A DNA stretch of 32,249 nt from an uncultured bacterium (GCA_903862465.1 CAIOYH010000008.1:1-32249); one strand, 5' to 3'; counted from the first letter of the stretch, positions 1 through 8,168 are shown. Translations and numbers: made by a program. The notes: a model not told the origin generated them from the letters alone.

Positions 1-260
1 AATAAAATAATATCGGAAGAAATAAAATAATGTCGGAAGATAAAAAATAATATCCGAAGATAAAAAATAATATCCGAAGATAAAAAATAATATCCGAAGA
101 TAAAAAATAATATCCGAAGATAAAAAATAATATCCGAAGATAAAAAATAATATCGGACGCCAAAAAATAATGTTGGACAATAAAAAATAATATCGGACAC
201 TAAAAAATAATATCGGATGCCAAAAAATAATGTCGGACGCTAAAAAATAATATCGGAAGA
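1..260. repeat. 20-bp tandem repeat array, 13 units, upstream of the 397 gene
   Basis: Thirteen consecutive 20-bp units run without a gap from the window edge, so the array may extend further left. The commonest unit is TAAAAAATAATATCCGAAGA (five identical copies, 41-140). The core AAAAAATAATRTYSGA is nearly constant, while the last four bases and the first base of the next unit vary (agat, cgcc, caat, cact, tgcc, cgct). The early and late units read TATCGGA or TGTCGGA where the middle block reads TATCCGA. The array ends 136 bp before the ATG at 397. It is AT-rich and has no open frame of interest. Bases 261-396 hold no clear gene; a weak promoter-like TAGCTTTA lies at 289-296. Confidence 0.95.
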
Positions 261-396
261 AATAATACAACTTGGCAATTTCAGATTATAGCTTTAGAAA
301 CGGAGTTACAGATTCCACAAAGAGATTCGGGAAAATACAAATTAAAATAATTTAAAAAATTAAAAATTAGTACTTAAACAATTAAAAATTTAAACT

Positions 397-1023
397 ATGT
401 ATTTCGCTAGAGCCTTGTACGATTTTATTTCATTAACAATCGTACTATTAATCGAAAGAGGCTACTTTGTAGCTTCATGTTTAACCACAAACCCTGCGTT
501 CCCAACGCCTTTTGTGTTGGCAGCGCAAATTACCTCACTGACGGATACTTTAAAAGCCGCTTGGTTGGCTTATGAAGCGAATCCCGGAACTACCGAAAAA
601 GAAGCCCTTGATTTAGCCCACGACGCTCTGATTGAGGCTTTGATATCCGATGCCGCTTATGTAACAGGTAAAGCGGGTGGTGACCCTATTAAAATAAAAT
701 CAGGTGGCTACACTCCTTCGAAGGAAAAAAGTTCTTCTGAAAAACCGCCTTATGATGCCGAACCGGGTTCAAAACCGGGAAGCGCTAAGCTATATTATCA
801 AAAAGGAAAACATGACTTGGCCGTTGTTTGGTTAGCCTATATTGGAACCCAAGCTCCCGGAACTATAACGAATTATGTTCCATGCGCCGGCACCACTCTC
901 GATAGTTTCGAAGTTACCGGATTTACGAGTGGTGATTGGGTTAATTTTGTGGGTGCGCCCATAGCCACCAAAGGCGATGGCACATTCCATTGGACTCCTC
1001 CCTTGCTTGTGCTGATACCATAA
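397..1023 (+). CDS. Hypothetical protein with helical N-terminal half and fibronectin III-like C-terminal segment
   Basis: I cannot assign a function. The 208-residue product has a hydrophobic N-terminus (residues 1-30) without a convincing signal peptidase site. A segment with NPAFPTP at 32-38 follows, then an Ala-rich, probably helical stretch (about 40-95) and a Ser/Pro/Lys-rich linker (about 100-128). The C-terminal part (about 138-208) is probably beta and carries YIGTQAP at 148-154. From memory, this layout (FPTP helical domain, linker, fibronectin III-like end) resembles a family of small Bacteroidota proteins of unknown role. The 20-bp array lies just upstream and a hairpin terminator follows 10 bp after the stop, so it is probably monocistronic. 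The YIGxxAP motif recurs in the array-linked protein at 20408-21142 at about the same distance from the C-terminus. The start is the only upstream ATG in frame. Confidence 0.75.
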   Translation: MYFARALYDFISLTIVLLIERGYFVASCLTTNPAFPTPFVLAAQITSLTDTLKAAWLAYEANPGTTEKEALDLAHDALIEALISDAAYVTGKAGGDPIKIKSGGYTPSKEKSSSEKPPYDAEPGSKPGSAKLYYQKGKHDLAVVWLAYIGTQAPGTITNYVPCAGTTLDSFEVTGFTSGDWVNFVGAPIATKGDGTFHWTPPLLVLIP

Positions 1024-1033
1024 GCTTAGGGCA

Positions 1034-1061
1034 TTGTTGAATTAGTTCAACAATTTTATTA
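1034..1061 (+). terminator. Hairpin terminator after the 397 gene
   Basis: TTGTTGAA (1034-1041), loop ttag, TTCAACAA (1046-1053) form a perfect 8-bp stem followed by a T-rich tract (ttttatta). It lies 10 bp after the stop codon at 1021-1023. Confidence 0.7.
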
Positions 1062-1080
1062 TTTGGTGAAAAACAATTCG

Positions 1081-1088
1081 TAAATTTG
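1081..1088 (+). promoter_or_regulatory. Bacteroidota -7 promoter element (TAAATTTG) for the flavin reductase gene
   Basis: TAAATTTG matches the Bacteroidota -7 consensus TAnnTTTG. A TTG at 1063-1065 could serve as the -33 element, although the 15-bp gap is short. Transcription starting near 1094 would give a leader of about 137 nt that contains the hairpin at 1111-1146. Confidence 0.5.
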
Positions 1089-1110
1089 CCGAATGATAAA
1101 AAGCTAGAGT

Positions 1111-1146
1111 AACATAAAGCCTGCCGAATTTGGGAGGTTTTATGTT
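1111..1146 (+). promoter_or_regulatory. 12-bp hairpin in the flavin reductase leader, terminator-like
   Basis: AACATAAAGCCT (1111-1122) pairs with AGGTTTTATGTT (1135-1146) with one G-U pair, around a 12-nt loop, and is followed by gcttttatt. A second weaker hairpin, ATTACA...TGTAAT, follows at about 1155-1173. The pair sits between the proposed promoter (1081) and the ATG at 1231. It could be an attenuator or simply a second terminator for the upstream gene. Confidence 0.45.
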
Positions 1147-1230
1147 GCTTTTATTACATATATAAAATGTAATAGGCAATTCAAGAGTTTAAGGAATTAC
1201 AAACAAATAAAAAATAATATATGAGTTATT

Positions 1231-1785
1231 ATGAAAAAGAATTTAGGACCCGTAAATGCGCTTTATCCCACACCGATAGTCTTAGTTGGAACCGTGGTGG
1301 ATGGCAAAATTAATTACATTAATATAGCCCATATCGGCATCATTGATATGAATACGATGTCCATAAGTATGGGGAAAATTCATCATTCCAACAAAGGTAT
1401 TAAAGAAAACAAAACCTTAAGCATCAATTTGCCTTCAGATGATATGGTTGTTGAAGCTGATTATGTTGGTCTCGTGTCGGGAGCCATGGTTGACAAGTCT
1501 CAGGTTTTTGAAAGTTTCTTTGGAGAATTAAAAAATGCTCCGATGATAAAAAACGCTCCTGTTAGCATGGAATGTGAGGTGATTGATATACTGAATATGC
1601 CAAATCATGATGTGTTTTTAGTAAAAGCAAAAAACACCTATTGCAATGAAGAAGTGTTGACGGATGGCAGGATAGACTTGGCAAAAGTGAAACCTATGTT
1701 TTTTGATATGCATCAAAGGAAGTATTGGAAACTTGGAGAAGCATTTGCGAAATGTTGGTCAATAGGGAGAAGTTATACAAAGTAA
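1231..1785 (+). CDS. Flavin reductase-like domain protein (FMN-binding split barrel)
   Basis: The 184-residue product matches the flavin reductase / flavoredoxin family (DIM6/NTAB type): the opening segment NALYPTPIVLVGT, then a G-x-I-N-Y-I-N-I-A-H segment that in this family lines the FMN site, and HHSNKGIKENKTLSINLPS, the usual nucleotide-binding neighbourhood. Full-length members are about 180-200 residues, so it looks complete. Such proteins bind FMN and either reduce flavins with NAD(P)H or transfer electrons in anaerobes; the exact partner cannot be read here. There is no signal peptide, so it is cytoplasmic. It stands alone, with its own likely promoter and a long structured leader, and faces a minus-strand gene convergently. 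Confidence 0.85.
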   Translation: MKKNLGPVNALYPTPIVLVGTVVDGKINYINIAHIGIIDMNTMSISMGKIHHSNKGIKENKTLSINLPSDDMVVEADYVGLVSGAMVDKSQVFESFFGELKNAPMIKNAPVSMECEVIDILNMPNHDVFLVKAKNTYCNEEVLTDGRIDLAKVKPMFFDMHQRKYWKLGEAFAKCWSIGRSYTK

Positions 1786-1871
1786 GCCATTGAGAGAAAT
1801 TGTTGTTAGAATTTTGGAATTTCGCCCTCCCTTTAGCTAATGACAATTAATGGCAAATGACAATAAATGAC

Positions 1872-1904
1872 AAAAAAAAACGGCTACTCAAAACTGAATA
1901 GCCG
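1872..1904 (-). terminator. Terminator of the T9SS-sorted gene
   Basis: On the minus strand a 10-bp stem (1895-1904 with 1881-1890, one G-U pair) and a 4-nt loop are followed by nine T residues (complement of 1872-1880). It lies 21 bp beyond the stop codon of the 1926-2747 gene. Confidence 0.85.
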
Positions 1905-1925
1905 CTTTATCAAATAATCAAAAGA

Positions 1926-2747
1926 TTATTTACCTAAAACAATCTTAAAGTCTTCAACAACCTTAGAGTCGCTGCTTTGAACTTTTACAAAATAAATTCC
2001 ATTTGAAAGTTTACTCAAATCAATGGTTTCAACTTTGCTGCCGGTTACGTCAACATTTTCTTCAAAAACCGTTTCGCCTGTAATGCTTTCTACTTTAATA
2101 GAACCCTTTAATGAATTGTTGATATTTATATTCACTATACCACTTGTTGGATTAGGATATACACTAATTTCATTTTTTGCTTCATTGGCTTGAATGCCTG
2201 TAAAAGTAGGCACCCAATCAGATGTGATGGCACTAAAGTTAGCATCACCTGTTGGTGTCAAATGTTCTGCAACAGGTCCTTTTGTGAAAGTAAAACTAGT
2301 GATTAAACCATGTTGTCCGCTAGCGGTGTTAGTTGCCCATGAACTTTCAATCATCACTTTGTAAACGCCATCAGGCATGGTAGTTCCGCTAACAGCACCT
2401 TTACCATCCCACGTAATTGTTTTTGCGCCAAAAGCAGTAGGTGTTGTAGTAGATGTACGTGTAGCTCCTACAGTAGCATCCGTAACATTTTGACCTGAAT
2501 TGGTAACCCAACTTGGTAAATGGTCGTTTGTGCCACTGCTCCAAAAACGCATTTTTGTTTTCACAAACGTGCCTGCATTGTTTTCAATCCAAATAGCTTC
2601 CACATTTTTTGTTCCGCCCGAAGGAACGGCTTGTGTAAACGTAAAAGTTAAAGTACCATCTGTTTGAGCTATCGCTCTGTTAAAATTTGACATAAGCATC
2701 ACACATGCTATGCCCATCAGCAAACTAAGTAGTTTTGTTCTTTTCAT
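1926..2747 (-). CDS. Secreted DUF2271-like protein with T9SS C-terminal sorting domain
   Basis: The 273-residue product begins with a clear signal peptide (residues 1-28, ending AIAQ). Residues about 30-165 resemble DUF2271: strands of the kind AIWIENNAGTFVKTKMRFW, a HLPSWV segment, then WDGKG...MPDGVYKVMIESSW, a layout typical of small periplasmic or surface proteins in this family. Residues about 195-273 are a T9SS type A sorting domain: VYPNPTSG, a central VESITGETV, and LSNGIYFVKV near the end. It is therefore expected to cross the outer membrane through T9SS and be attached or released at the surface. Its binding target is not evident. It is monocistronic, with its own promoter and terminator. 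Confidence 0.85.
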   Translation of the reverse strand: MKRTKLLSLLMGIACVMLMSNFNRAIAQTDGTLTFTFTQAVPSGGTKNVEAIWIENNAGTFVKTKMRFWSSGTNDHLPSWVTNSGQNVTDATVGATRTSTTTPTAFGAKTITWDGKGAVSGTTMPDGVYKVMIESSWATNTASGQHGLITSFTFTKGPVAEHLTPTGDANFSAITSDWVPTFTGIQANEAKNEISVYPNPTSGIVNININNSLKGSIKVESITGETVFEENVDVTGSKVETIDLSKLSNGIYFVKVQSSDSKVVEDFKIVLGK

Positions 2748-2780
2748 AGATTTCTAATTTTAAATGATTAATAATTTTTG

Positions 2781-2809
2781 CAAAGGTAATACGCAATTAG
2801 GTACTTCAA
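2781..2809 (-). promoter_or_regulatory. Promoter of the T9SS-sorted gene
   Basis: On the minus strand TACCTTTG (complement of 2781-2788) fits the Bacteroidota -7 element exactly. TTG (complement of 2807-2809) lies 18 bp further upstream, a good -33 spacing. The start codon at 2747 is 33 bp downstream. Confidence 0.75.
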
Positions 2810-2837
2810 TGTTAATATATCTTAATAACCCCTCTAA

Positions 2838-3015
2838 ACGTATTGATACTTATCAATATCCGTTTGCATGCCTTAACCCAAACAAAATTCTATCAGTATT
2901 AACTAGCACTAATTGTATGTTTTAATTTAATTTTTGACCATAAGCCTTTACCTAATATTGAAGCTTTTTTTAACCCCATTAGTGCTTCTCTTCGAGATGA
3001 TTCTTATCAATACGT
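2838..3015. other. Nested inverted repeats in a 379-bp intergenic region
   Basis: The region between the genes at 1926-2747 and 3127-4140 has no ORF of note. It holds an 11-bp inverted pair, ACGTATTGATA (2838-2848) and TATCAATACGT (3005-3015), enclosing a 9-bp pair, AGCACTAAT (2905-2913) and ATTAGTGCT (2978-2986). The left outer arm is also part of a local palindrome, ATTGATA-CT-TATCAAT (2842-2857). It could be a regulatory site or an untranslated structured RNA; the arms are not symmetrical in spacing. Confidence 0.4.
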
Positions 3016-3067
3016 ATCAAAAAGCTTTGTATTGAGTCATTAAAAACGAATAGTTTTGTTCTTTTTC

Positions 3068-3101
3068 AAAAAAAATCCCCATACTCAAAAGAGCATGGGG
3101 A
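3068..3101 (-). terminator. Terminator of the nifJ / DHODH-like operon
   Basis: On the minus strand a stem of 7 bp (TCCCCAT with ATGGGGA, 3076-3082 and 3095-3101) continues after one mismatch with CTC/GAG around an AAAA loop. Eight T residues follow (complement of 3068-3075). It lies 26 bp beyond the stop of the 3127-4140 gene. Confidence 0.85.
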
Positions 3102-3126
3102 CTATTCGATTCGTAAAAAGTATCGC

Positions 3127-4140
3127 TTAGATGAGCGGATTCTTTTTAAATATAGAACTCGATTTCATCATGATGTCAACATACTGTGCACGCTTAAAAG
3201 CAAAGGGGTCTTTAGAGTTTTTCTTCGATAGCTTTCCTTTGATATCTGCTAAAGATGCATAGTTCTTTATTTCCATCCAATCGTTCATATCTGTAAGAAT
3301 AGTTTCGATATGACTGATTTGGTTTTTATACAAAGTACTGACAACTTGAACGCAATCACCACCCGCCAACACCATTTTAATCACATCTGCTCCGTTGAAT
3401 ATACCGGTGTTGCAACAGATATTTGCATGGATATTTCCATACAAAAGTCCTGCAAAACGCAAAGGCAACCTATTCTCATCTTCATAACTAAGATAATGCG
3501 GAAAATGCAATTCTTCTTTATCTAAATCAAAATCAGGTTGAAATAGTTTGTTAAACAAAACAAAACCATCAGCGCCGGCTTCATCCATTTTCTTGACAAA
3601 ACCCAATGTGTTGGTGTAAAACGGACTCAATTTCACCGAAACAGGAATCTTCACTGCTTTTTTAACCGCTTTCAACACATCAATTTGCTCTTGTTCAATT
3701 TGCGCTGATGAAGTCTCAAAACTGCTTGGGATGCTGTAAAAGTTTAGCTCTAAACCTGCAACACCTGTTTGTTCTATTTTTTCTGCATATTCAATCCATG
3801 TATCTTCATACACAGCGTTTAAACTTGCAATCATAGGAATTGAAACACTTTTGCACGCTTCTTCCAAGTTCATCAAAAACTCAACCGGTCCGGCATGTTT
3901 CATATCAGGAAACAAGGATTGCATTTCTGCATTCCGTTCCGAATATTCCATCATATCCTGATCAAGTTCAAGTTCTTCCAATTGAATTTGCTCTTCAAAC
4001 AGCGACTTATACACTATAGCCGCTGCGCCTGCATCTTCAATTTTCTTTAAATTTTTAATATCTGTCACCAGATTACTGGCACCGACAATGATTGGGTTCT
4101 TCAAGTCCAAACCCATAAACTTTACACCGAGATTTGCCAT
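3127..4140 (-). CDS. Dihydroorotate dehydrogenase-like TIM-barrel flavoprotein
   Basis: The 337-residue product has the dihydroorotate dehydrogenase fold signature: start MANLGVKFMGLDLKNPIIVGAS, a lysine strand PVSVKLSPF, and a C-terminal FMN phosphate-binding region with GADVIKMVLAGGDCVQVVSTLY. The catalytic loop that in true PyrD reads near NxSCPN is LELNFYSIPS here, so the usual active-site Cys/Ser context and the Asn are changed. It is probably not the pyrimidine enzyme but the 'DHODH-like' branch, whose substrate is unknown to me. It lies 62 bp downstream of nifJ on the same strand and shares its terminator, suggesting co-transcription and a role linked to pyruvate or ferredoxin metabolism. 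It is cytoplasmic, with no signal peptide. Confidence 0.85.
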   Translation of the reverse strand: MANLGVKFMGLDLKNPIIVGASNLVTDIKNLKKIEDAGAAAIVYKSLFEEQIQLEELELDQDMMEYSERNAEMQSLFPDMKHAGPVEFLMNLEEACKSVSIPMIASLNAVYEDTWIEYAEKIEQTGVAGLELNFYSIPSSFETSSAQIEQEQIDVLKAVKKAVKIPVSVKLSPFYTNTLGFVKKMDEAGADGFVLFNKLFQPDFDLDKEELHFPHYLSYEDENRLPLRFAGLLYGNIHANICCNTGIFNGADVIKMVLAGGDCVQVVSTLYKNQISHIETILTDMNDWMEIKNYASLADIKGKLSKKNSKDPFAFKRAQYVDIMMKSSSIFKKNPLI

Positions 4141-4202
4141 ATATTTTTTCTTTAAAAAGTATTTATATATAAATTAATTAGATAGTATTTTCTCTGAATT
4201 GT

Positions 4203-7200
4203 TTATTTCGAAAAATCCATTTCCGACATACGCACATAGCTCTTAAATCTCCAACGAGCGTTTTCTTCAGCAGCTTTGAAAAGTTCAACTGCTTCTTTCG
4301 GGAAGGCTCTTTTCAATGATGTATAGCGCACTTCGCTATTCAAGAAGCCTTGGAATTCATCCCATTTAGGATCTTTAGAGTCAAGAATAAACGGATTCTT
4401 TCCTTCAGCTTCCAACAACGGATTGTAACGGAACAAGGACCAATAACCTGCATCCACTGCACGTTTAGATTCTTCTTGCGTTTGTCCCATACCGGCTCTC
4501 AAACCATGATTGATACAAGGAGAATACGCAATGATTAATGAAGGTCCGGGATAAGCTTCGGCTTCTTTCAATGCTCTGAAATATTGTCCATAATTAGCTC
4601 CCATAGCCACTTGAGCTACGTAAACATAACCATAAGACATAGCCATCATCCCCAAATCTTTTTTACGTATCCGTTTTCCTGATGCTGCAAATTTAGCTAC
4701 AGCAGCAATAGGTGTGGATTTGGATGCTTGACCACCCGTGTTTGAATATACTTCCGTGTCTAAAACCAACACGTTTACATCACTACCTGAAGCCAACACA
4801 TGATCTAATCCACCATAACCAATATCATAAGCCCAACCGTCGCCACCAAATACCCAAATAGATTTCTTAATCAGATATTGTTTCAAATCCAAAATCTCTT
4901 TTACAATTGGATTCGAGCTTGTAGCAATTTGTAAAAGAACCGCTTCAGATGCTACTTTCGATTTCTCTGCATCATGCATACCATCGAGCCATAATTTGAA
5001 AGCATCTTTCATTTCATTCGACAAATCGGCTTTTAAACCTTCCTTCATCAAGCGTTCGATCCGTTGACGCATTTTATCTACACCGATGCCTATACCATAT
5101 CCGTATTCAGCATTGTCTTCAAATAATGAGTTAGCCCAAGCCACGCCTTTACCACATTTATTAGCAGTGTAAGGAGTTGCAGGAGCCGAACCGCCATAAA
5201 TTGAAGAACATCCTGTTGCATTTGCCACTATCATTCTATCACCATAAAGTTGTGTGATAAGCTTTATGTAAGGAGTCTCGCCGCAACCTGCACAAGCACC
5301 TGAGAACTCAAACAAAGGTTGAGAAAATTGGCTGTTCTTAAACGTTTTGAAGATATCTATGTTTTCGGTTTTATACCCTACTTTTTCATCCATATAATTG
5401 AAGCGTTCGACTTCGGCAACTTGAGAGTCAAGAGGCTTCATTTCCAAAGATTTTATTTTTGATGGACATACATCGGCACAATTGCCGCAGCCTGTACAAT
5501 CCAAAGCACTTACCTGAATTCTGAATTGATATCCAACTAAATCTTTTCCGATAGCCTTCAACGTCTTAGTTCCGGCAGGAGCATTAGCAAGTTCTTCATC
5601 ACTCAATAAAAATGGACGAATAGCAGCATGAGGACACACATAAGCACATTGATTACATTGAATACAAGTATCAGGGTTCCATTCAGGAACATTCACAGCA
5701 ATACCGCGCTTTTCATAGCGAGTAGAGCCTGATGGAAATGTGCCATCCTCTCTGCCAACAAATGCACTTACAGGCAAATCATCACCTTTCATCGCATTGA
5801 TGGGATCAAAAACATTTTTAATAAAATCAGGACGGTCATCTTGAATAGCAACAACCTCTTCCGATAAATTTGCCCATTCTTTTGGAATATCTACCGCAAC
5901 TACATCGTCAGCACCTTTATCTATAGAAGCAATATTCATCTTCACGATGTCATCACCTTTTCTTCCATAAGTTTTTTCGATGGCTTTCTTCATTTCTTTC
6001 ACAGCCAATTCGAAAGGAATAACATTCGACACTTTGAAAAATGAAGTTTGTGTAATCGTATTGGTTCTGTTGCCAAGACCTATATCTTCCGCTATTTTTG
6101 TCGCATTAATGATATAGAACTTAATGTTGTTCACAGCCATATATTTCTTGATATGGTTGGGAAGTCTTTTTTTGGTTTCTTCCGCATCCCAAATACTGTT
6201 GAGCAGGAAGGTACCGCCTTTTTTCAAACCTTTAAGCATGTCATATTTATCCAAATAAACAGGAACGTGACAAGCCACAAAGTCAGGAGTGTTTACCAAA
6301 TAAGGAGAACGAATGACATGATCGCCAAAGCGCAAGTGAGAAACTGTGATACCCCCGGATTTCTTTGAATCGTAGGCAAAATAAGCTTGACAATATTTAT
6401 CTGTGGTATCGCTGATGATTTTAATGGAGTTCTTGTTTGCACCCACTGTTCCGTCCGCACCGATTCCGTAGAATTTCGCTTCATAAGTTCCTTTGGGAGC
6501 TACACTGATTTCCGGTAATAATGGTAATGATTTGAAGGTGACATCATCAATAATACCAACGGTAAATTGATTTTTAGGTTCCTTAAGCTTCATGTTTTCA
6601 AATACGGAAAGCATCATTGCAGGCGTAGTATCTTTCGAACTTAGTCCATATCTGCCGCCAACAATCACAGGCGCATTAGGTCTATTATAGAAAAGGTCTT
6701 TTACATCTAAATATAAAGGATCGCCGTTGGCACCGATTTCTTTGGTGCGATCTAAAACTGTAATGGTTTTTGCAGATTCAGGGCAAACATTGAAGAAATA
6801 TTTTGCTGAGAATGGACGATATAAATGAACAGAGATTAATCCAACTTTTTCGCCTTTTGCTACTAGATAGTCAACCACCTCTTTTGTTGTATCGGTGATA
6901 GAACCCATAGCAATGATGATGTTTTCTGCATCTTTGGCACCATAATAGGTAAAAGGATGATATTCCCTGCCTGTGATGGCTTTTAGTTGTTGCATACTTT
7001 CGTCAACCATGTCGGGAACCACGTCGTAGAACTTGTTAGCCGCTTCACGCGATTGGAAATAAATGTCAGGATTCTGAGCTGTTCCTCGGGTGACGGGATG
7101 CTCAGGATTGAGAGCTCTTTCACGGAATTCTTGCAAGGCTTTTCTGTCAAGAAGTTTTGCCAAATCATCCATAGCAGGAGCTTCTACCTTCTGAATTTCG

Positions 7201-7739
7201 TGAGAAGTACGGAATCCATCAAAAAAGTGCAAGAAGGGAACTCGCGATTTTAAGGATACCAAATGCGCCACGGCGGCAATATCCATGATTTCTTGAACAC
7301 TACCTGTTGCCAACATCGCAAAACCCGATTGACGTGTACTCATCACATCGCTGTGATCGCCAAAGATGGATAATGCTTGCGCTGCCAAACTTCTTGCAGA
7401 AACATGCAATACGCCCGGCAATAGTTCGCCCGAAATTTTATACATATTCGGGATCATTAATAATAATCCTTGCGAAGCGGTGTAGGTTGCTGCCAACGTA
7501 CCGGCTTGAAGGGCTCCATGCAAGGCTCCGGCAGCACCGGCTTCCGATTGCATTTCAGATAGAGTAACTGTTTCGCCAAAGATATTTTTCTTTCCGGCGG
7601 CTGCCCATTCATCAATATTTTCTGCCATATTGGATGAGGGCGTGATAGGGTAAATGCATGCTACCTCCGTAAACATATACGCGATGTAGGCGGCTGCATA
7701 ATTTCCGTCACAAGTAACAAATTTTAATTTCTTTTCCAT
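4203..7739 (-). CDS. nifJ: Pyruvate:ferredoxin (flavodoxin) oxidoreductase
   Basis: The 1178-residue product is the single-chain homodimeric PFOR, which converts pyruvate, CoA and oxidised ferredoxin to acetyl-CoA, CO2 and reduced ferredoxin; family members are about 1170-1200 residues. Visible in order are: the N-terminal pyruvate-binding domain with YPITPSSNMAE (about residues 30-40), an 8Fe ferredoxin domain with CIQCNQCAYVCP (about 690) and CTGCGNCADVCP (about 750), cysteines of the proximal cluster in GACAGCGETPY (about 816), and the TPP-binding GGDGWAYDIGYGG (about 966) followed by NTGGQASKSTP. All cluster motifs look intact. The enzyme is oxygen-sensitive in most organisms, which points to fermentative or anaerobic metabolism. 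It is the first gene of a two-gene unit with the DHODH-like gene downstream. Confidence 0.97.
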   Translation of the reverse strand: MEKKLKFVTCDGNYAAAYIAYMFTEVACIYPITPSSNMAENIDEWAAAGKKNIFGETVTLSEMQSEAGAAGALHGALQAGTLAATYTASQGLLLMIPNMYKISGELLPGVLHVSARSLAAQALSIFGDHSDVMSTRQSGFAMLATGSVQEIMDIAAVAHLVSLKSRVPFLHFFDGFRTSHEIQKVEAPAMDDLAKLLDRKALQEFRERALNPEHPVTRGTAQNPDIYFQSREAANKFYDVVPDMVDESMQQLKAITGREYHPFTYYGAKDAENIIIAMGSITDTTKEVVDYLVAKGEKVGLISVHLYRPFSAKYFFNVCPESAKTITVLDRTKEIGANGDPLYLDVKDLFYNRPNAPVIVGGRYGLSSKDTTPAMMLSVFENMKLKEPKNQFTVGIIDDVTFKSLPLLPEISVAPKGTYEAKFYGIGADGTVGANKNSIKIISDTTDKYCQAYFAYDSKKSGGITVSHLRFGDHVIRSPYLVNTPDFVACHVPVYLDKYDMLKGLKKGGTFLLNSIWDAEETKKRLPNHIKKYMAVNNIKFYIINATKIAEDIGLGNRTNTITQTSFFKVSNVIPFELAVKEMKKAIEKTYGRKGDDIVKMNIASIDKGADDVVAVDIPKEWANLSEEVVAIQDDRPDFIKNVFDPINAMKGDDLPVSAFVGREDGTFPSGSTRYEKRGIAVNVPEWNPDTCIQCNQCAYVCPHAAIRPFLLSDEELANAPAGTKTLKAIGKDLVGYQFRIQVSALDCTGCGNCADVCPSKIKSLEMKPLDSQVAEVERFNYMDEKVGYKTENIDIFKTFKNSQFSQPLFEFSGACAGCGETPYIKLITQLYGDRMIVANATGCSSIYGGSAPATPYTANKCGKGVAWANSLFEDNAEYGYGIGIGVDKMRQRIERLMKEGLKADLSNEMKDAFKLWLDGMHDAEKSKVASEAVLLQIATSSNPIVKEILDLKQYLIKKSIWVFGGDGWAYDIGYGGLDHVLASGSDVNVLVLDTEVYSNTGGQASKSTPIAAVAKFAASGKRIRKKDLGMMAMSYGYVYVAQVAMGANYGQYFRALKEAEAYPGPSLIIAYSPCINHGLRAGMGQTQEESKRAVDAGYWSLFRYNPLLEAEGKNPFILDSKDPKWDEFQGFLNSEVRYTSLKRAFPKEAVELFKAAEENARWRFKSYVRMSEMDFSK

Positions 7740-7807
7740 GTCAATTATATTAAATTGCTGATATGATGAGTTATAAATAAAATGATTTTTAATTCGCGGC
7801 GAATTTA

Positions 7808-7815
7808 CAAAATTA
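7808..7815 (-). promoter_or_regulatory. Likely -7 element of the nifJ operon
   Basis: The minus strand reads TAATTTTG here, matching TAnnTTTG. It lies 69 bp upstream of the nifJ ATG at 7739. No well-spaced -33 element was found. Confidence 0.5.
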
Positions 7816-7915
7816 ATTAGAACCCAATGACAAAAATGTGGAAAATATTTGACTTATATCAGTAAAATATTCCGATTCTAAATAAGGGGATGCAAATTGG
7901 GGTGATATTTTAGGA

Positions 7916-8122
7916 CTATTTTTTGTGTTTTGGGGTAGTGTCAGCGGGAGAAATGGAATCCTGTTGGAGGAATTTATCGGCATTGTTGAGAGCATTGTTG
8001 CGCTGAATATCCATCAGGGAATCTTCCATACGCTTTTGTTTTTCTTCTTGTTGCTTGCTCGGACCACAAGCTATGAGCACGCTTAGTGACGCTATCACTA
8101 AAAATATCTTATAAAGTTTCAT
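7916..8122 (-). CDS. Small lipoprotein, function unknown
   Basis: I choose the ATG at 8122, giving 68 residues, MKLYKIFLVIASLSVLIACG; a longer reading from 8161 would include upstream promoter sequence. The N-terminus is a lipoprotein signal peptide with lipobox LIAC, so Cys19 would be acylated. The mature part is short, charged and polar (KQQEEKQKRMEDSLMDI, then Gln/Asp-rich), ending in PKHKK, probably helical. No family is recognised. It starts 23 bp after the stop of the upstream hydrolase gene but has its own good promoter overlapping that gene's end. Confidence 0.75.
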   Translation of the reverse strand: MKLYKIFLVIASLSVLIACGPSKQQEEKQKRMEDSLMDIQRNNALNNADKFLQQDSISPADTTPKHKK

Positions 8123-8136
8123 TGTAAAAATTTTTG

Positions 8137-8168
8137 CAAAGGTACTATTTCTGCGTTTCATTCATCAA
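8137..8168 (-). promoter_or_regulatory. Promoter of the small lipoprotein gene
   Basis: The minus strand carries TACCTTTG (8137-8144), an exact -7 element, and TTG (8166-8168) 21 bp upstream. It overlaps the last codons of the hydrolase gene (8145-8960). It places transcription start near 8131 and so supports the ATG at 8122. Confidence 0.75.

Noticed and set aside
1-260. CRISPR array
   Set aside because: Units are contiguous 20-mers with no spacers of 25-45 bp, and there are no cas genes. Variation is limited to a few junction bases.
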